Shown here piece after piece: positions 52,539 through 64,000 of a DNA stretch of 64,000 bases (position 1 is the first letter of the stretch; every line of letters begins with the position of its first letter). The stretch lies in assembly GCA_944474755.1 (NCBI GenBank), contig OX104123.1:21905083-21969082 (forward strand). The letters are read 5' to 3'. Origin of the DNA: Limnoperna fortunei. Taxonomy: Eukaryota; Mollusca; Bivalvia; Mytilida; Modiolidae. A program made the position numbers and the translations under genes. The notes beneath the pieces were generated by a model. That model had not been told where the DNA came from. It saw only the letters and a program-made list of their open reading frames with translations, and did not search any database.

Positions 52539-53054
52539 TCCACAAAACTGGCCCCGTCCGGGTGGCTAAAAGAATAGACCGCAGTCGCGCTAGCTAGTCG
52601 TAAAAGGCGACTAAATAGCGCCCAGTACCCTGACCGGCGTGTCAGGTCGGTTTGCCTAAAGACCGACCCCAGGTGGTTGAATGAGGTACCCCTGGCAAGC
52701 TGGGGTTGTCAGGCTATAATACGGAAAACCTGACCGCAAACCATATTAGTGCACCGTGTTGGGAAAATGCCACGTTCCTCGCACGTTAAAGAACGCTGCT
52801 GTAGTATTCGCTATGAGTAGGGATTTCGATCCCGCTACAGGAGGCTAAATTGCCCGACCCTATTCATCCTCCCATTTGCCAGTGGCAATCTAAAATCCGT
52901 TACCCCTATTTTTCCTTGTGTCCCATCCCATTTTCATTCATCATCATTTCATGTTCATTTTATCATCCATTTCATGTTTATCGCCTGAATATAGCTGAAA
53001 TATTGCTGCTCGGGCGTTAAACACCATTAATCAATCAATCAATCCACAAAACTG
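52539..53054 (+). mobile_element. Complete SINE with LINE-like 3' end and 12-bp target duplication
   Basis: The 12-mer TCCACAAAACTG lies at 52539-52550 and 53043-53054. The body, ~492 bp, starts GCCCCGTCCGGGTGG, is GC-rich, and ends with CTGAATATAGCTGAAATATT, identical to the LINE 3' end. CGCC/GGCG stem bases (52982-52985, 53013-53016) and TCAA repeats follow. It shares its middle part (TCAGGCTATAATACGGAAAA) with the antisense SINE at 37659. Confidence 0.92.
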
Positions 53055-53390
53055 ATCTTCATGCATCATCCATCAAATCTTATTTATTTAGAATCTTTGG
53101 AAAACACGTGCACATCTTTATTAAATGATGCATATAACCTGTAATTTGTTCATTTCATGTTAGAATATTTATAAATATGACAGAGAAATAAATAAACATT
53201 TAACCTTAATTATGCTTATAAAGATTATAGCTAGTTTTCCATAGTTTCCTCTGGGTGTTTACAAATTTTCGCACATAATTCTCCAAAAGAAGATAGTAAA
53301 TCTTCACGATATGACTAGACAATATCATCATAAAGAGATGATCTAATTAGCGAGTGATAAACTTAAATCTTTATCTCAGTATATGTTGTA
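53055..53390. other. No gene seen
   Basis: AT-rich sequence between the SINE and the LINE ORF1 relic. Confidence 0.5.
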
Positions 53391-53394
53391 TATG

Positions 53395-53575
53395 CAAAAA
53401 GTGTGAAAACATCAAGGGACAGTGGAGGTACACTGATCTGTTTTAAAGTAGGACACAAGAGTGTGCCAATTTTGCCGAAGCCCACTTGTACCCTTCAAAA
53501 GACTGTCAATATATACTGCGACAAAAAGGGAAAGACATAAAGAAATTAAAGACGGAAAAGCAAAGTCGTGTAAAA
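53395..53575 (+). pseudogene. Relic of LINE ORF1 zinc-knuckle region (copy F)
   Basis: AAGGGACAGTG...TGATCTGTTTTAA, then GAAGCCCACTTGTACCC...AAAGACTGTCAATAT and AAATTAAAGACGGAAAA follow the order of the zinc-knuckle region of copies B, C and E. There are many substitutions and deletions, and several Cys codons are gone. It is probably the 5' part of the old copy F, separated from the rest by ~3.1 kb, where ~0.6 kb would be expected. Confidence 0.75.
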
Positions 53576-56500
53576 CTTTGTAAAAACTTCAGATGTAATT
53601 GGTTAGTCATTCTAAATATTGTATTAAATTTCATGACATTCGTTGACACTAAAAGATGTCTTGCCTGCCAGAACACTACAAAACTCATAAAATGTCTACT
53701 TAATGTTTTTCTTTATACAGTTCTACACCTGAAAAGTAAAATTCAGTGAGACATGACTGTAGGAAGTGAGTATACAGTCAGGATAAATAATTTTTTGAAT
53801 GGATTAGTACTGTAAAAGAGGATATTTCATCGTGGTTTAAATTTCGCCCTTTCTGTTCACAATACGTTCGCAAGGTTAAATTTTCTAGAGTTAGCTGACC
53901 TTTGATTGGCATTATACATGAAATTCAATCCTCGCGTGGTTTTATTCTAGCGAATATATTGAGGACGAAATTCGCAAAAATAAACGCATCGCATTTTCCA
54001 GTAATTATACTTATGCACCTGCTCACCAAAAATCACTGACCTATGATGAGCAGTTCTTGAAATATCCATATCCGCAAAAATCTTTACGATTTTGAACTCT
54101 GCCGGAAAAGCAATCCGTATGACTTGTCTTCCGCAACCTTTGATTGCAGGCTTCACAAAAATTGAACAAGATTTAAGAAAGTCATTGCTTTTAATAAAAC
54201 TTGAACATTTAGGTTATGAAAATTTGAAGATGCTTAAACAGACATTCTTGCCTTCACCCCGTTTGTCACAGGCGATACAGCAGCTACTGAGAAAAAAAAC
54301 TCACAGTTCATCAGATTAACCATCAGAAACAAAAAGCAGATTTTCACACATAAAAATATATACTGAGTAAATGATATTTAATATATATATATGTTAACTT
54401 TACACAAAGTGGCGGGGTATTATGCTGTAATCTGCTTATTGGTATGGGTTTCCGTCCGTCTGTCTGTCCGTGCCTCGGTGGTTTCCAGATAACTCTTTAA
54501 AACACGTCAACAGAATTTGTTTAAACTTTGAACAGCTTTTAAGTATTATAAATTGAAGCTCAGGTTTAATTTGCAGCACAATCCATTTAGAAGTTTTTGA
54601 CCTGTGCTAATTTAATATTATTTTTAAATGTCCAATGTCAAGCTTAAAATGTGTTTTGAGATGGATTGTTATGACTCTGTAAGATGTGTGCACCGTGGCA
54701 GGGTATCATTTCAAGTCCCTTAAATGCCCTATTTTGTAATCGTTTTAAAGTAAAGGGTAAGACATGTGGACAATGAACAGACAAACATTTGTAGCCCATA
54801 ATACATCTGATCAAGATTTTGAGGGGATATATTTTTTTTATAATTCTACATTTGTAAGTTTGTACCTACCCTAACAAGGCTCAAGAGAAGATTCTTCAAA
54901 CTTGGGGATAAAGAGTCCTGTGTGCTGAATACTTTCTGTCGGGTTTTCTTCCCCGATAAATGTAGGCATAAAGGCATTTTGAAGAATGCTAAATGCTGTG
55001 AAAATAAAAATGTATACACATACATTGTAAGTGCTAGTTAAATATGTTCGTAATCAATTGTAGCGGAAGATTCAAAATTCAATGTGGCATACCTGTATAT
55101 TTTATATAATTACTGACTTTTAACCACATTACATGTACAGGTTTTTGTTCAGATTTAAAATCCTTAATGAGCTTCTTTACCTGTATGTAATATTTATTAA
55201 AATCAGTTTTATACTGAATAGTATTAGGTATTCATAGTAAAACCAGACATTCAATTTTTTAGCAACGGCGACCATGTTTTTCAGTGGATCATCATGAACA
55301 AACTTGGTAGCCGGTATATGTCATTGTCTATCCTTCAAAAAGTGTCAAAGCATTTAGAAGTCGCAGATAAATACATTTTTTTCAAAGTTATCGAACGACA
55401 GAAAATGAAGACTTAGTGGTGGCATAGTTCACATAACTATGCCACGTATGCTAAACTAGATGGAGACATGGAATTCCCCAACAGGCGTATATTGCCTGCG
55501 TACAAAAGTGTTTGGTAAACATGAAATAGTTTATTAATTGATATGAAATTGCATGTGCTCTACATCATATAGTATATAAAAGAATGAAGCAAACTATCGA
55601 GAGCCTGCAACATGTATTTGCTTAGAGAACTGAGGCACGACGAAGACCATGGAAGGTCCAAAAATGACCATATATATCGCTTCTGCAACATAAATATAGA
55701 TATATTAATATATTCAACGTCAAACAAACTCGTTATATGAGGCCAAAACCTAATTAATTCCATTACCAAAATACCTTTTCTTGGTCCAGAATAGTCTGGT
55801 GCTCTCTGAAAAACAATTATATTTGTATGGGTGGTGATAACTAAATGTGCAATCCATGAAAATGACATAATATTTTTAAGCAACCCTTAATTTATATACA
55901 AAATTAAAATGTACACCGTTTTTTATTTCACTTCTTAAAATGTACGTCACACAGTGTAAAGAAGTCAGCACTATGTGTACATCATATATTTATTTAGTTT
56001 TATGTCATGTATGTTAACAAATTTAAATCAATCCCTTTAGTAAAAATCTGTACCTAAAGTATGAACGAAGGGATAGACAAGGTGATTGCAATATAGCCCT
56101 CTCTTTTTACGACAGGCGGTATATTTGTGTGACTCCAGTCATCTCGGCGTCGATAGGACGAAATGATTTTTTAAATTTTACTTGACTTTACACATGCACA
56201 ATGGAACATGTATGTTTATTTTGGCCTTGTAAACAATGAAATTATTTATTTATATCACAGGCCAATTAAATCATTCTTACTTCCCCATAAAACTGGCAGT
56301 TCAGGGTTTTTCCTAAATCTTAAGTCTTGACTTCTTCCAGTTCATCAAATGAGGGTTCAAGGATTTATCTCTGTTTATCATGATAAAATTAGTGTTTCCT
56401 TCAACTTCAGCTTCATTGTTTTCCCGCAAGTTGTCTGTTTTCTTTAATTTCCTATTAATTTTCTATTTCTAAAAGTTCGCGGTTGTAAAATTCTTCGCTG

Positions 56501-56689
56501 TCACTTTCAGCACAACATCTCGTACTCTTTAGGCGCGTGAGCTCTTTTCTACAGCCAGTGAACCAGTTATTTTAATTTTCCATATTGGCAGACCAATAAA
56601 ATCCTCCGTTTAAACTTCTGAAAAAATAATTACTAAAATCTTGAGGTCACCCAAAACAACATCAATCTTTCAACAACACTCCTACTTCG
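53576..56689. other. Probable insertion in or beside copy F; no gene recognised
   Basis: Contains a repeat-like block at 53810-54060 (CGTGGTTTAAATTTCGCCC and CGCGTGGTTTTATTCTAGCG), a common form of non-autonomous element, and a (TA)n run near 54385. At 54410-54475 there is a degenerate hairpin/(GTCC)n-type head. The ORF at 54092-54319 is open but has no recognised domain or splice context. Confidence 0.5.
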
Positions 56690-59205
56690 TCACAATCTAA
56701 ACCTAAATAAAGTTCCCAACCTCCAGCTACGTCTCCAAATAAACAAAAAAAATAAAAAACATAGAATTTTGAACCCAATGAAAGACCCTACTCAAATTCA
56801 CAAAGGTTCTAAAACTGTAATGACCAAGACGAAACTGTATTGGGATGCAATAGATACATCGCTTTCATCACAATGGATCTGAAAGTAGATGACCAAGCGG
56901 AAACAGAAGGGGCAGAATCGAGCGTAAGATCAGCATATCCCCTATCCCGCCTATCTGATAATGGACCCAAATTATACAGTGAATTGTCAAGGTCTAAAAG
57001 TTAATTTTATTGAAGTAACCTTACTTTCTGAAGCATTTTGCCTTAAAAAAACTCGCTTAAAACCGAATGATACCATATCTTTAAAAATTATTCTATGTAC
57101 ACCCGTTTCATTGATGATCGTCAGGCATTTGCTGTTAGGATATCTTTACTAAAACAATCACTCTTTGTTCAGTATACACACCTCGTAATTCACCTTTAAA
57201 CTTAAATCACTTGAAACATCTTACCAGCCCCATTTCATTACTTGGGGATTTAAACGGACACGACCCTCTTTTGGCGGAGTAAAACATTAAATGATAAGGG
57301 TAAAAACAATAAGGTGATGTCGCAGGAAAACCTTTGTATTTTGAATGATGGTTCAAAAACATATATACACCATGAGAATGGTTCTTAATTAGGAATTGAT
57401 CTTACAATAGCAGATCCGTCTTTTCTGCTCGACATCTCATTTGAAAGTGCATGACGATCTTGCGCCGTGATCATTTCCTCATTTCATACCAAACTCCTTA
57501 CCCTATTGTAATACAGAACGAGTCTGGAAATAAATGTAACAAGGCAAATTCTCTCGGTAGAGAACAGCTTTTTTAAGAGACTTTTAAATGCATTTCTAAC
57601 CCCGTATTTTAAAATATAATGAAATCTTAATTGCAATTGCTGATGAGACTATTCCATAAAAACCTCGACGAATTCAAAACATCCTAGGAAACCATGGTAC
57701 GATGACAACTGTGTGGAGGCTATAAAAGATCGTAAAAAGCCGCTCGACACTTCCAGAAATACCCAACCCAACAAAATCTCAATTTCCGATGTTTCTGAAC
57801 GAAAGCGCGAAAGGTAACGACACAAAGAAGATTGGCGTAACTTTGTTTCAAATTTAGATAACCACACCCCTATGAATAAATCTAGAAAACGAAAAGCAGT
57901 AAAGAAAATGGCCATCATTAAAAGGATGGACAAGACTGTTTAACATTACAGTCAGATATTTCAAACAAATTTTCCAAAACTTTTGCAAACTACTTCTCTG
58001 CTAAATATTACCACCCCCAACTTCAGCGATAGAAAATTCGAACAGAAAAATTTAAACTTAATTTTCAATCTTTAAAGCTAGAAGATAATAAAAAAAACCA
58101 TTGTCTTTGTACGAGCTCAAAATTTCTTTAAATAAATCACACGATACAGCATGCGGCCCATATGAAATTCCTTATCAACTTCTCAAACATCTGCCACTAT
58201 ACTCTCTCTATTGTCTTCTAAATCTTCGTAACAATATTTGGGAAACGGATGACTTACCATCTACTTGGAAAATGGAATATTCCAAAACCTCGGAAAGGCT
58301 CTTCTGAAGAGTCCAACCATAGGCATATAGCACTTACAAGTTGTCTTTGTAAAACAATGGAAAGGTTGATCAATTAACGCATTGTCTGGTTCATGAATAG
58401 AACGATCTTTTGTTTTATAGTGTGAAATCGGACAAGGGCGAAGCACTATGGATCGTCTGGTTTGTTTTGAAACATATCAGAAACGCATTTAACAAAAATG
58501 AGCATGATGTGTCGATTTTTTTCGATCTAGAACTAGCTTACATGAATGTATAGCACTTTAAAGGATCTTTTTGATATAGGGTTGAAAGGTTCACTCCCAA
58601 CTTCATTTCAAATTTGTGATCGGATCGTGAATTTTAAGTGAACGTAAATTTATCTCTGTCCTACAATTTTGAATAAGAAATGGGTGTTCCCCAAGGGACC
58701 ATCCTTTCCGTAACTTTATTCAGCATTTAAATTGATAGTCTTGCTCAAGCTTGAAGGATAATATTGATGGTTCTTTGTATGTTGACTATTTCCTCATTTG
58801 TTATCGAGGAAAAAAGATGAATTATACTGAACTACTGTGTTTTAATAGAATAGAAAATTGGGCAATGGAGAATGGTTTTAAATTCTACACTGCCCAACCT
58901 GTTGGCATGCATTTTTGTAACGAAATAAAAATGCAACCAGATCGCGAACTTATAACAGTCCTATTAAAATTGTGAAAGAAACAACTTATCTTGGTTTTAT
59001 ATTCAATTCGAAGTTCGCCTTTCTTCCACATATCAAAATATTTAAAAAATATGATTTAAGCCTTGATGGACAGTACTGACTTGGCGCACATTCGGGAACG
59101 CTTTTAAATTGTAAATACTTGCAGTAGCTTGTATACAACTATTGCAGACAATACAATTTTTAAATATTAAAAATGCAATTAATTTGTACAGTAAAATTTA
59201 ATTTT
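56690..59205 (+). pseudogene. Relic of LINE ORF1 end and ORF2 (copy F)
   Basis: Follows the order of copy C: the end of ORF1 with GATGACCAAGCGGAAACAG and the overlap TGATAATGG at 56956-56964, then endonuclease (NCQGLKVNFIEVT), RT (SLYVDYFLICYRG, where the active-site YVDD has become YVDY) and the C-terminal HIRERF region. There are many frameshifts, stops and small deletions. At ~59065 the sequence jumps from the late RT region to the C-terminus, removing about 1.2-1.3 kb including RNase H. Its divergence is far higher than that of A-E, so the family has been in this genome a long time. Confidence 0.88.
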
Positions 59206-59440
59206 TCCGGCCATGTGTGATCTTTTGTTGTAGGTAGGTGGTTTTTAAGTTGCGGTTTGTATATTATGACAAATATAAGAAAAGAACCTCATATATTCCA
59301 ATGCTCTAAAAACGCCATGCATTACTTAAATAGGTTGAGCATGATACTGCTCATTTTTTCATTCGCCATTCGGGCATAAAATGATTACATATTTAATTGT
59401 ATGTGTATTTCTAGGTTTCTGTGGTTTCAATATCTTTTGC
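59206..59440. other. Remnant LINE 3' UTR, no gene
   Basis: AT-rich sequence after the ORF2 relic, with no recognisable feature. Confidence 0.4.
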
Positions 59441-59790
59441 AACTTATTCTCCCTTCGACCTTTTGGACAGGGATCCTTATGTCAGGCTTCGCAGAGCTGC
59501 ACAGCGCGTAGGTGGCGGATAAAAAATGCCCTGTCGTTGTGGGAGGGGGTTTGTCAGATTAAAATACGAAAAACCTCACCGCGGACCACATAAGGTAACG
59601 TGTTTGGAGAGTGCTACGTTCCATGCACGATGAAGACCTCTTTTAAAGATGTTGATAAGTTTAGGCTCCGTGTAGCCGCTATAAAAGCCTTTCCCGAATT
59701 TATGTATTGTTTGTTAACTTGTTATCGTCCTCAATATAATGGTAGTACTGCTTGCTTGACAGAAAGAAAACACTCAATCAATCAAACACA
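59440..59790 (+). mobile_element. Degenerate SINE, same family as 52551
   Basis: AAAATACGAAAAACCTCACCG, GTTTGGAGAGTGCTACGTTCC and GCACGATGAAGACC match the corresponding blocks of the 52551 SINE with many changes. The tail is altered (TCCTCAATATAATGGTAG, TGCTTGCTTGACAGAAAG) and ends CAATCAATCAAA. It lies in the 3' part of copy F. Confidence 0.72.
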
Positions 59791-60639
59791 TTAAATTATT
59801 GAATTATGGGTTTTTCATTCCTGAATCATTATTATTAATAGTAGAGGAATGTGATAAATAGCGAAGGTGCATATGACAAACAACCTTGGATATGTTCACA
59901 AGGGCACGGTCACGTCCTAGTTTTTGAACGTTGCTATTTTCATAAATTGCAAATTCTATTAAAAATAATAAGTAAATTTAGATTTTTTTTATAATGGCAA
60001 GTGTATCAACATTTGACAAGATTTGTCTCTCTTAGAATACTAATCTCTAGCAAATAATACTCGCAAATAAATAGATATATCGCAGTCATAACCTGTAATT
60101 AAAAAATTGATATTGATCTTATGTTTATTGATTCTAACATTTGTTGATTTCTTCACAAATTGATCATTTAAAATGAAAAGAACCACAAATCTTCAATATA
60201 ACAGTTGATATATAATTCCTTTTTTATATTCAGGTTGTACATGTACCACATACTAGATCATTTGTCTTTGTCTTGCAACTCATTTGATTTAAGAATTGAA
60301 ATACGTTTATATGGTGTTGCTTATAAATGGTTTGTCTAGCTGCCTTTTAACCTTTCATTTTTCTAATCAGTGTACTGCATTTTTATTGCATTATATGCGT
60401 AGTAAAATTTTGTTAATATTGTCTTTATAGTTAATTTTTGTAAAGATATTACTTCTCATTACTTTAGTATTTAAGCTGATATATAAAAACAATCTGTTTA
60501 ATTTACGCATAAAATGTTAGTATACATTTTATATTTACAATTCCTTTGATAATATAATGAAGGAAGTAGAACAAAGATCCTACTAAGTGCAATTTTTATT
60601 TTAATAAGGGCGGTAGTTGTTATTATTAGAAGAAATTAA

Positions 60640-60716
60640 TATGATCTATAAACTTGTTCATGTCCGAAATATAGCTGACATATTGCTTTCTGGACGTTAA
60701 TCATAAATCAATAGAT
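60640..60716 (+). mobile_element. LINE 3' end relic (stem-loop and tail)
   Basis: ATGTCCGAAATATAGCTGAC, then CTTTCTGGACGTTAATCATA and AATCAATAG: a mutated copy of the 3' stem-loop and tail. It may be the original end of copy F, pushed away by insertions including the SINE at 59440. Confidence 0.75.
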
Positions 60717-63700
60717 TGTTTTTTAACATTTAAAGCTTGTCCCAAATAACCCAAACAGTACATTTGTGCATAACCCTAAAACTGAACTGCAGTACATCGT
60801 AATCAGAACTTTTGTGATCAATAAAATTGTAAACATAAATAAAATCTTGGTATTATGCAATAGTTTAGTTTTTTTGAGTAAATTATTTCCCCTATGGCAC
60901 TGCCACTAGTATTCCAAGTACCAAAGGATCGACAATCAATATTTATAGCAAGATAAACACGGTATTGTTTTGATCCATCTACAAAGTTTCTTATGTCTGG
61001 TAATAGACAGAATACATTTTACATCAAAATGCAATTAATTTGACAATTCATACAACATTTTACTCACATTACTTTTATGTAAAGCAGTACCCATTAAAAT
61101 TAAAAGAATCTAGATTATTGATTCCAGCGACTGCATTCTTGTCTTCTGCTTAGATAAATTGATGACGTGCTATAGTATAATAAAACAAGTCTTAGTCTCG
61201 TAAACAGAAAGCAAAAAAGTTAAATTTAAGTATCATTTTTCGATGTCGTATATATCTGTCGTTAAAACTGCAGAATTTCATTTAGTTTGACAATTAAAAC
61301 AAATGCTTTAACACTGATAGTTTGACAACTGCTTACGCCCATCTTTAAATGCATAGCACATCATTTTCCTAAAAAATAATTGTTCGGATATGTTCTGAAA
61401 CCTTCAGACCGTATAAAAGTGTTGATGTTGTTTAGAAGTGATTTAATTAAAACCGTTACAAAAAGCTTCAATCTCTATTATATTGCGACTCCTCACACTT
61501 TCCCACATATAGTGTAATGTAATTCTGCAGTGAATTCATTGTTTCGTGGCTTCTGAAGTCCCCCTTCAATGAAAAAGGCATTGTAGCAAAGTCTGAATTT
61601 TCCGATCAAAGCCTCACTCTTGTTTTAATTTTTTATCTCACGCAGGTAGGTTAATTCAAGTTTATGACTTATTTTACTGATCACAGTCTTTACAGCGTTT
61701 TAATTGGTCAATTGTTGTAGGCTAGACGAAAACGACAACTTTCATAAAAATTTGTTGTAATATTAAAATTCTTTTTATTTCTCTGGAGTCAGGTTAATAA
61801 AATAATAAAAGATTACTATTTATTTGAATTTCTCCAAATTAGTGTACTTTATTTAATGTTAAAACTAGATAATCTACTGCAGCTTACGTACACAGATTCT
61901 TTTATTGTCATTTAAGGTGCTAAAGAAAATCCGAGAACTTGTAAAATTAACATAATCTATACGAGTCTTACCAAAGAGATGAACACTTGGGTATGTTTAT
62001 AAAAATAGTTTCGTTGTGTCTAAATAATTGTACACATCTTTTATAAGTATTATTATCAACAACGTGCTCAGAGGTCTAATCCCTATACGCAGTTATACGC
62101 GGGTAGGTTAATGCAAATTTATTCATTAATTTGACGACCTCATTGCAATCTATGGTTACAGCGTTTTGGTTGGTCAATTGGTTATTGGTTGGGAGAAAAT
62201 GTCAACTCTCATTAAAAGTTTCAATATTACCCAGATTCCCAAATTTTAACAATGAAATGGATATTATAAATATACATTCATAACATTATATTTAAAGTTG
62301 GTTGTTTGTTTATTTTAGGGTTAACCAATTAAGAAGAGAGAAATGCATTCCAGTCTATTTCTACATTTTCTAGCGGTGTCATGGACAGACTCTGATACAG
62401 TTTACTTATACAAAAAATTTTAGTGAGCATATTGATTGGCAGTTAATAAGGATTATTAAAAGTCATGTGATCTATTTCATAGTGCACTTTGCTACAAAAG
62501 ACGCAGCTGATGTATTTTAAATCTGATGGAAAGAAAAGATACATGACTCATATTAGAACTAAATAGACAAAAAAGTAATTCTGGAACAATATTTTCTTAA
62601 AGTGTCATGGATTTTAAATTTGTATATTTGTAAATATGATTTTTTCATTAATAGGAACAAGTAATATGGTAATATGTCTGCGCTTTCGTAATCATTTGAA
62701 CCTTGACGTCGATAACGTCGTTGCCGTTTTGGGGGAAAAAACACTAATCCAATTCTTGAAGATTTTCTACTAAATTTGTTATTTTTTTTAATTAGCGCAG
62801 CTCTTTTACCTTAAGTGCAACTTGACCGACATCATATATATCCAGAATCGTACGTGACAGGCCTATGTTCTCTCAAAATTTCATGACCTCTTTAAAACCT
62901 TCCAAGGGAAAACCAGCTTCCGGCGTAAACCCCACTCTAAAAATAGCTTTTTGTCAGATAATCTTGGCATATAGGTCATGTAGTGAATGTGACATAAAAC
63001 ATACTAAACACCATTAGAAAAGAGCAAGTTAGGACTCAAAAACTCTCCAATATATACACCTTTCAGAAAAACTTATTCATTAAAATCCAGTTCTATTTTG
63101 TTTGTAATTTTCTATGTTCTTATATGTTCTAAATTTGATTGGTCCCCTTTAGTGTCTTGACACCTTTTAGGCCGTTCTGGAAATGGTGTAGTCACTCCAG
63201 CGTTTTTATACGCAAATTTCAATGGCCAAATAAGGAAACAAGTCTTAAATAGGGCATAAATTGCATTGCGCGTATTGAAGATGTTGTGAGATCAAAATAA
63301 AATGTTATGGCAGGCAGGAAGTGTTATTCAATCTTGCTGCTCTAGATCGCCTGATACATATTTGTCGAATGCTGTAAAAAGGGGGGGGGGGTAGTAAACC
63401 CACTTAGAAAAAATGTCTCGTACACGAAAGCAACGGATTTATTATAGTACAAGCAGTTGGTTTCGCTTTTGTCTTGTAATTCTGAACACAAATATATCAG
63501 GTGCTCAACAAATTTGTTTGAGCGACACCTGACGATAGTAACAATATGTTAATACTTTTAAAACGTTTATTTCGTCTGTGTATAACTGTTTCTACGTTGA
63601 TACCCTGTTTTAGATCGTTTTACAAACAAATAACCATGTGGTTGCCTTAACGCAGCTGCGTATTGCATGCGTATGATGGAATTCTAGAACTGTTGAACAT

Positions 63701-64000
63701 TGTACATAAACTTTATTACCATGCCTATAACCAGACACACACACTAAAGAATTAACCATATCTTCTCATATCATCTAAGTGAGAGTTAATTTTTCATAAT
63801 TCTACAAAGTTAACATTGTTTATACACATTTTATGCTAAAACACGTTTGTGTTCCTTTAGTTCTTTCAATATGTTTAGTCAAACAGATAGATACATTGTT
63901 TAAGCTAGCAACATTTGGACTTGTAGTTTATAACGTATACATAAATAGAAAGAACACATAATTAGTTCGTTTAATACATAAATTGTTACTCAATTAATTA
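60717..64000. other. No gene seen
   Basis: AT-rich single-copy-looking sequence with only short ORFs in all frames. A G9-10 run lies near 63381. I see no exon pairs, repeats with clear boundaries or RNA genes. Confidence 0.5.

Noticed and set aside
54092..54319. Possible coding ORF (75 codons)
   Set aside because: No recognisable motif, no neighbouring exon and it lies next to repeat-like sequence.

Overview
This is nuclear DNA of a multicellular animal, most likely a bivalve or another mollusc. The evidence is AT-rich sequence, spliced exons with GT/AG borders, several SINE families of mollusc type, and a dense load of retroelements (an I-superfamily LINE, Penelope-like and DIRS-like fragments, PIF/Harbinger). 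The species cannot be named from the sequence.

Region 1 (1-23226) is almost entirely one non-LTR retrotransposon family. Copies A-D lie head to tail with no spacer. The 5' end of each downstream copy, cut at a different point each time, joins the (TCAA)n tail of the copy before it. After a 1.1 kb gap holding a nearly perfect 64-bp-arm foldback comes copy E. Copy E is full length (17113-23214) and flanked by a perfect 12-bp target-site duplication. The family encodes ORF1 (three CCHC zinc knuckles) and ORF2 (AP-like endonuclease, reverse transcriptase, RNase H, C-terminal CCHC). The two ORFs overlap as TAATG. Copies B, C and E have intact ORF2. Copy D is dead. Copy E has a one-base break in an A10 run of ORF1.

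Region 2 (23.2-41.2 kb) holds a SINE and then a plus-strand multi-exon gene. Seven exons, most with matching splice phases, encode a SAM domain, an acidic stretch, a UIM and the C-terminal lobe of a HECT ubiquitin ligase (G2E3-like). It carries a frameshift and an in-frame stop, and no exon for the HECT N-lobe is visible, so it looks decayed. Its introns are full of tandem repeats and two SINEs with 12-bp duplications.

Region 3 (41.2-53.1 kb) is a mosaic. It contains a Penelope-like RT fragment between inverted termini, a hairpin-headed tandem-repeat element, an intact two-exon DDE integrase gene (minus strand) with a 21-bp palindromic minisatellite just upstream, a Harbinger relic, a DIRS-like relic and a complete SINE.

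Region 4 (53.4-60.7 kb) is an old, heavily mutated copy F of the same LINE family, with a degenerate SINE in its 3' part. From 60.7 kb to the end I see no gene.

The main theme is one retrotransposition system. The LINE and at least two unrelated SINE families share a 3' stem-loop whose stem bases change in a compensatory way, and all four element insertions whose edges could be defined made 12-bp duplications. That is consistent with SINEs using this LINE's enzyme.
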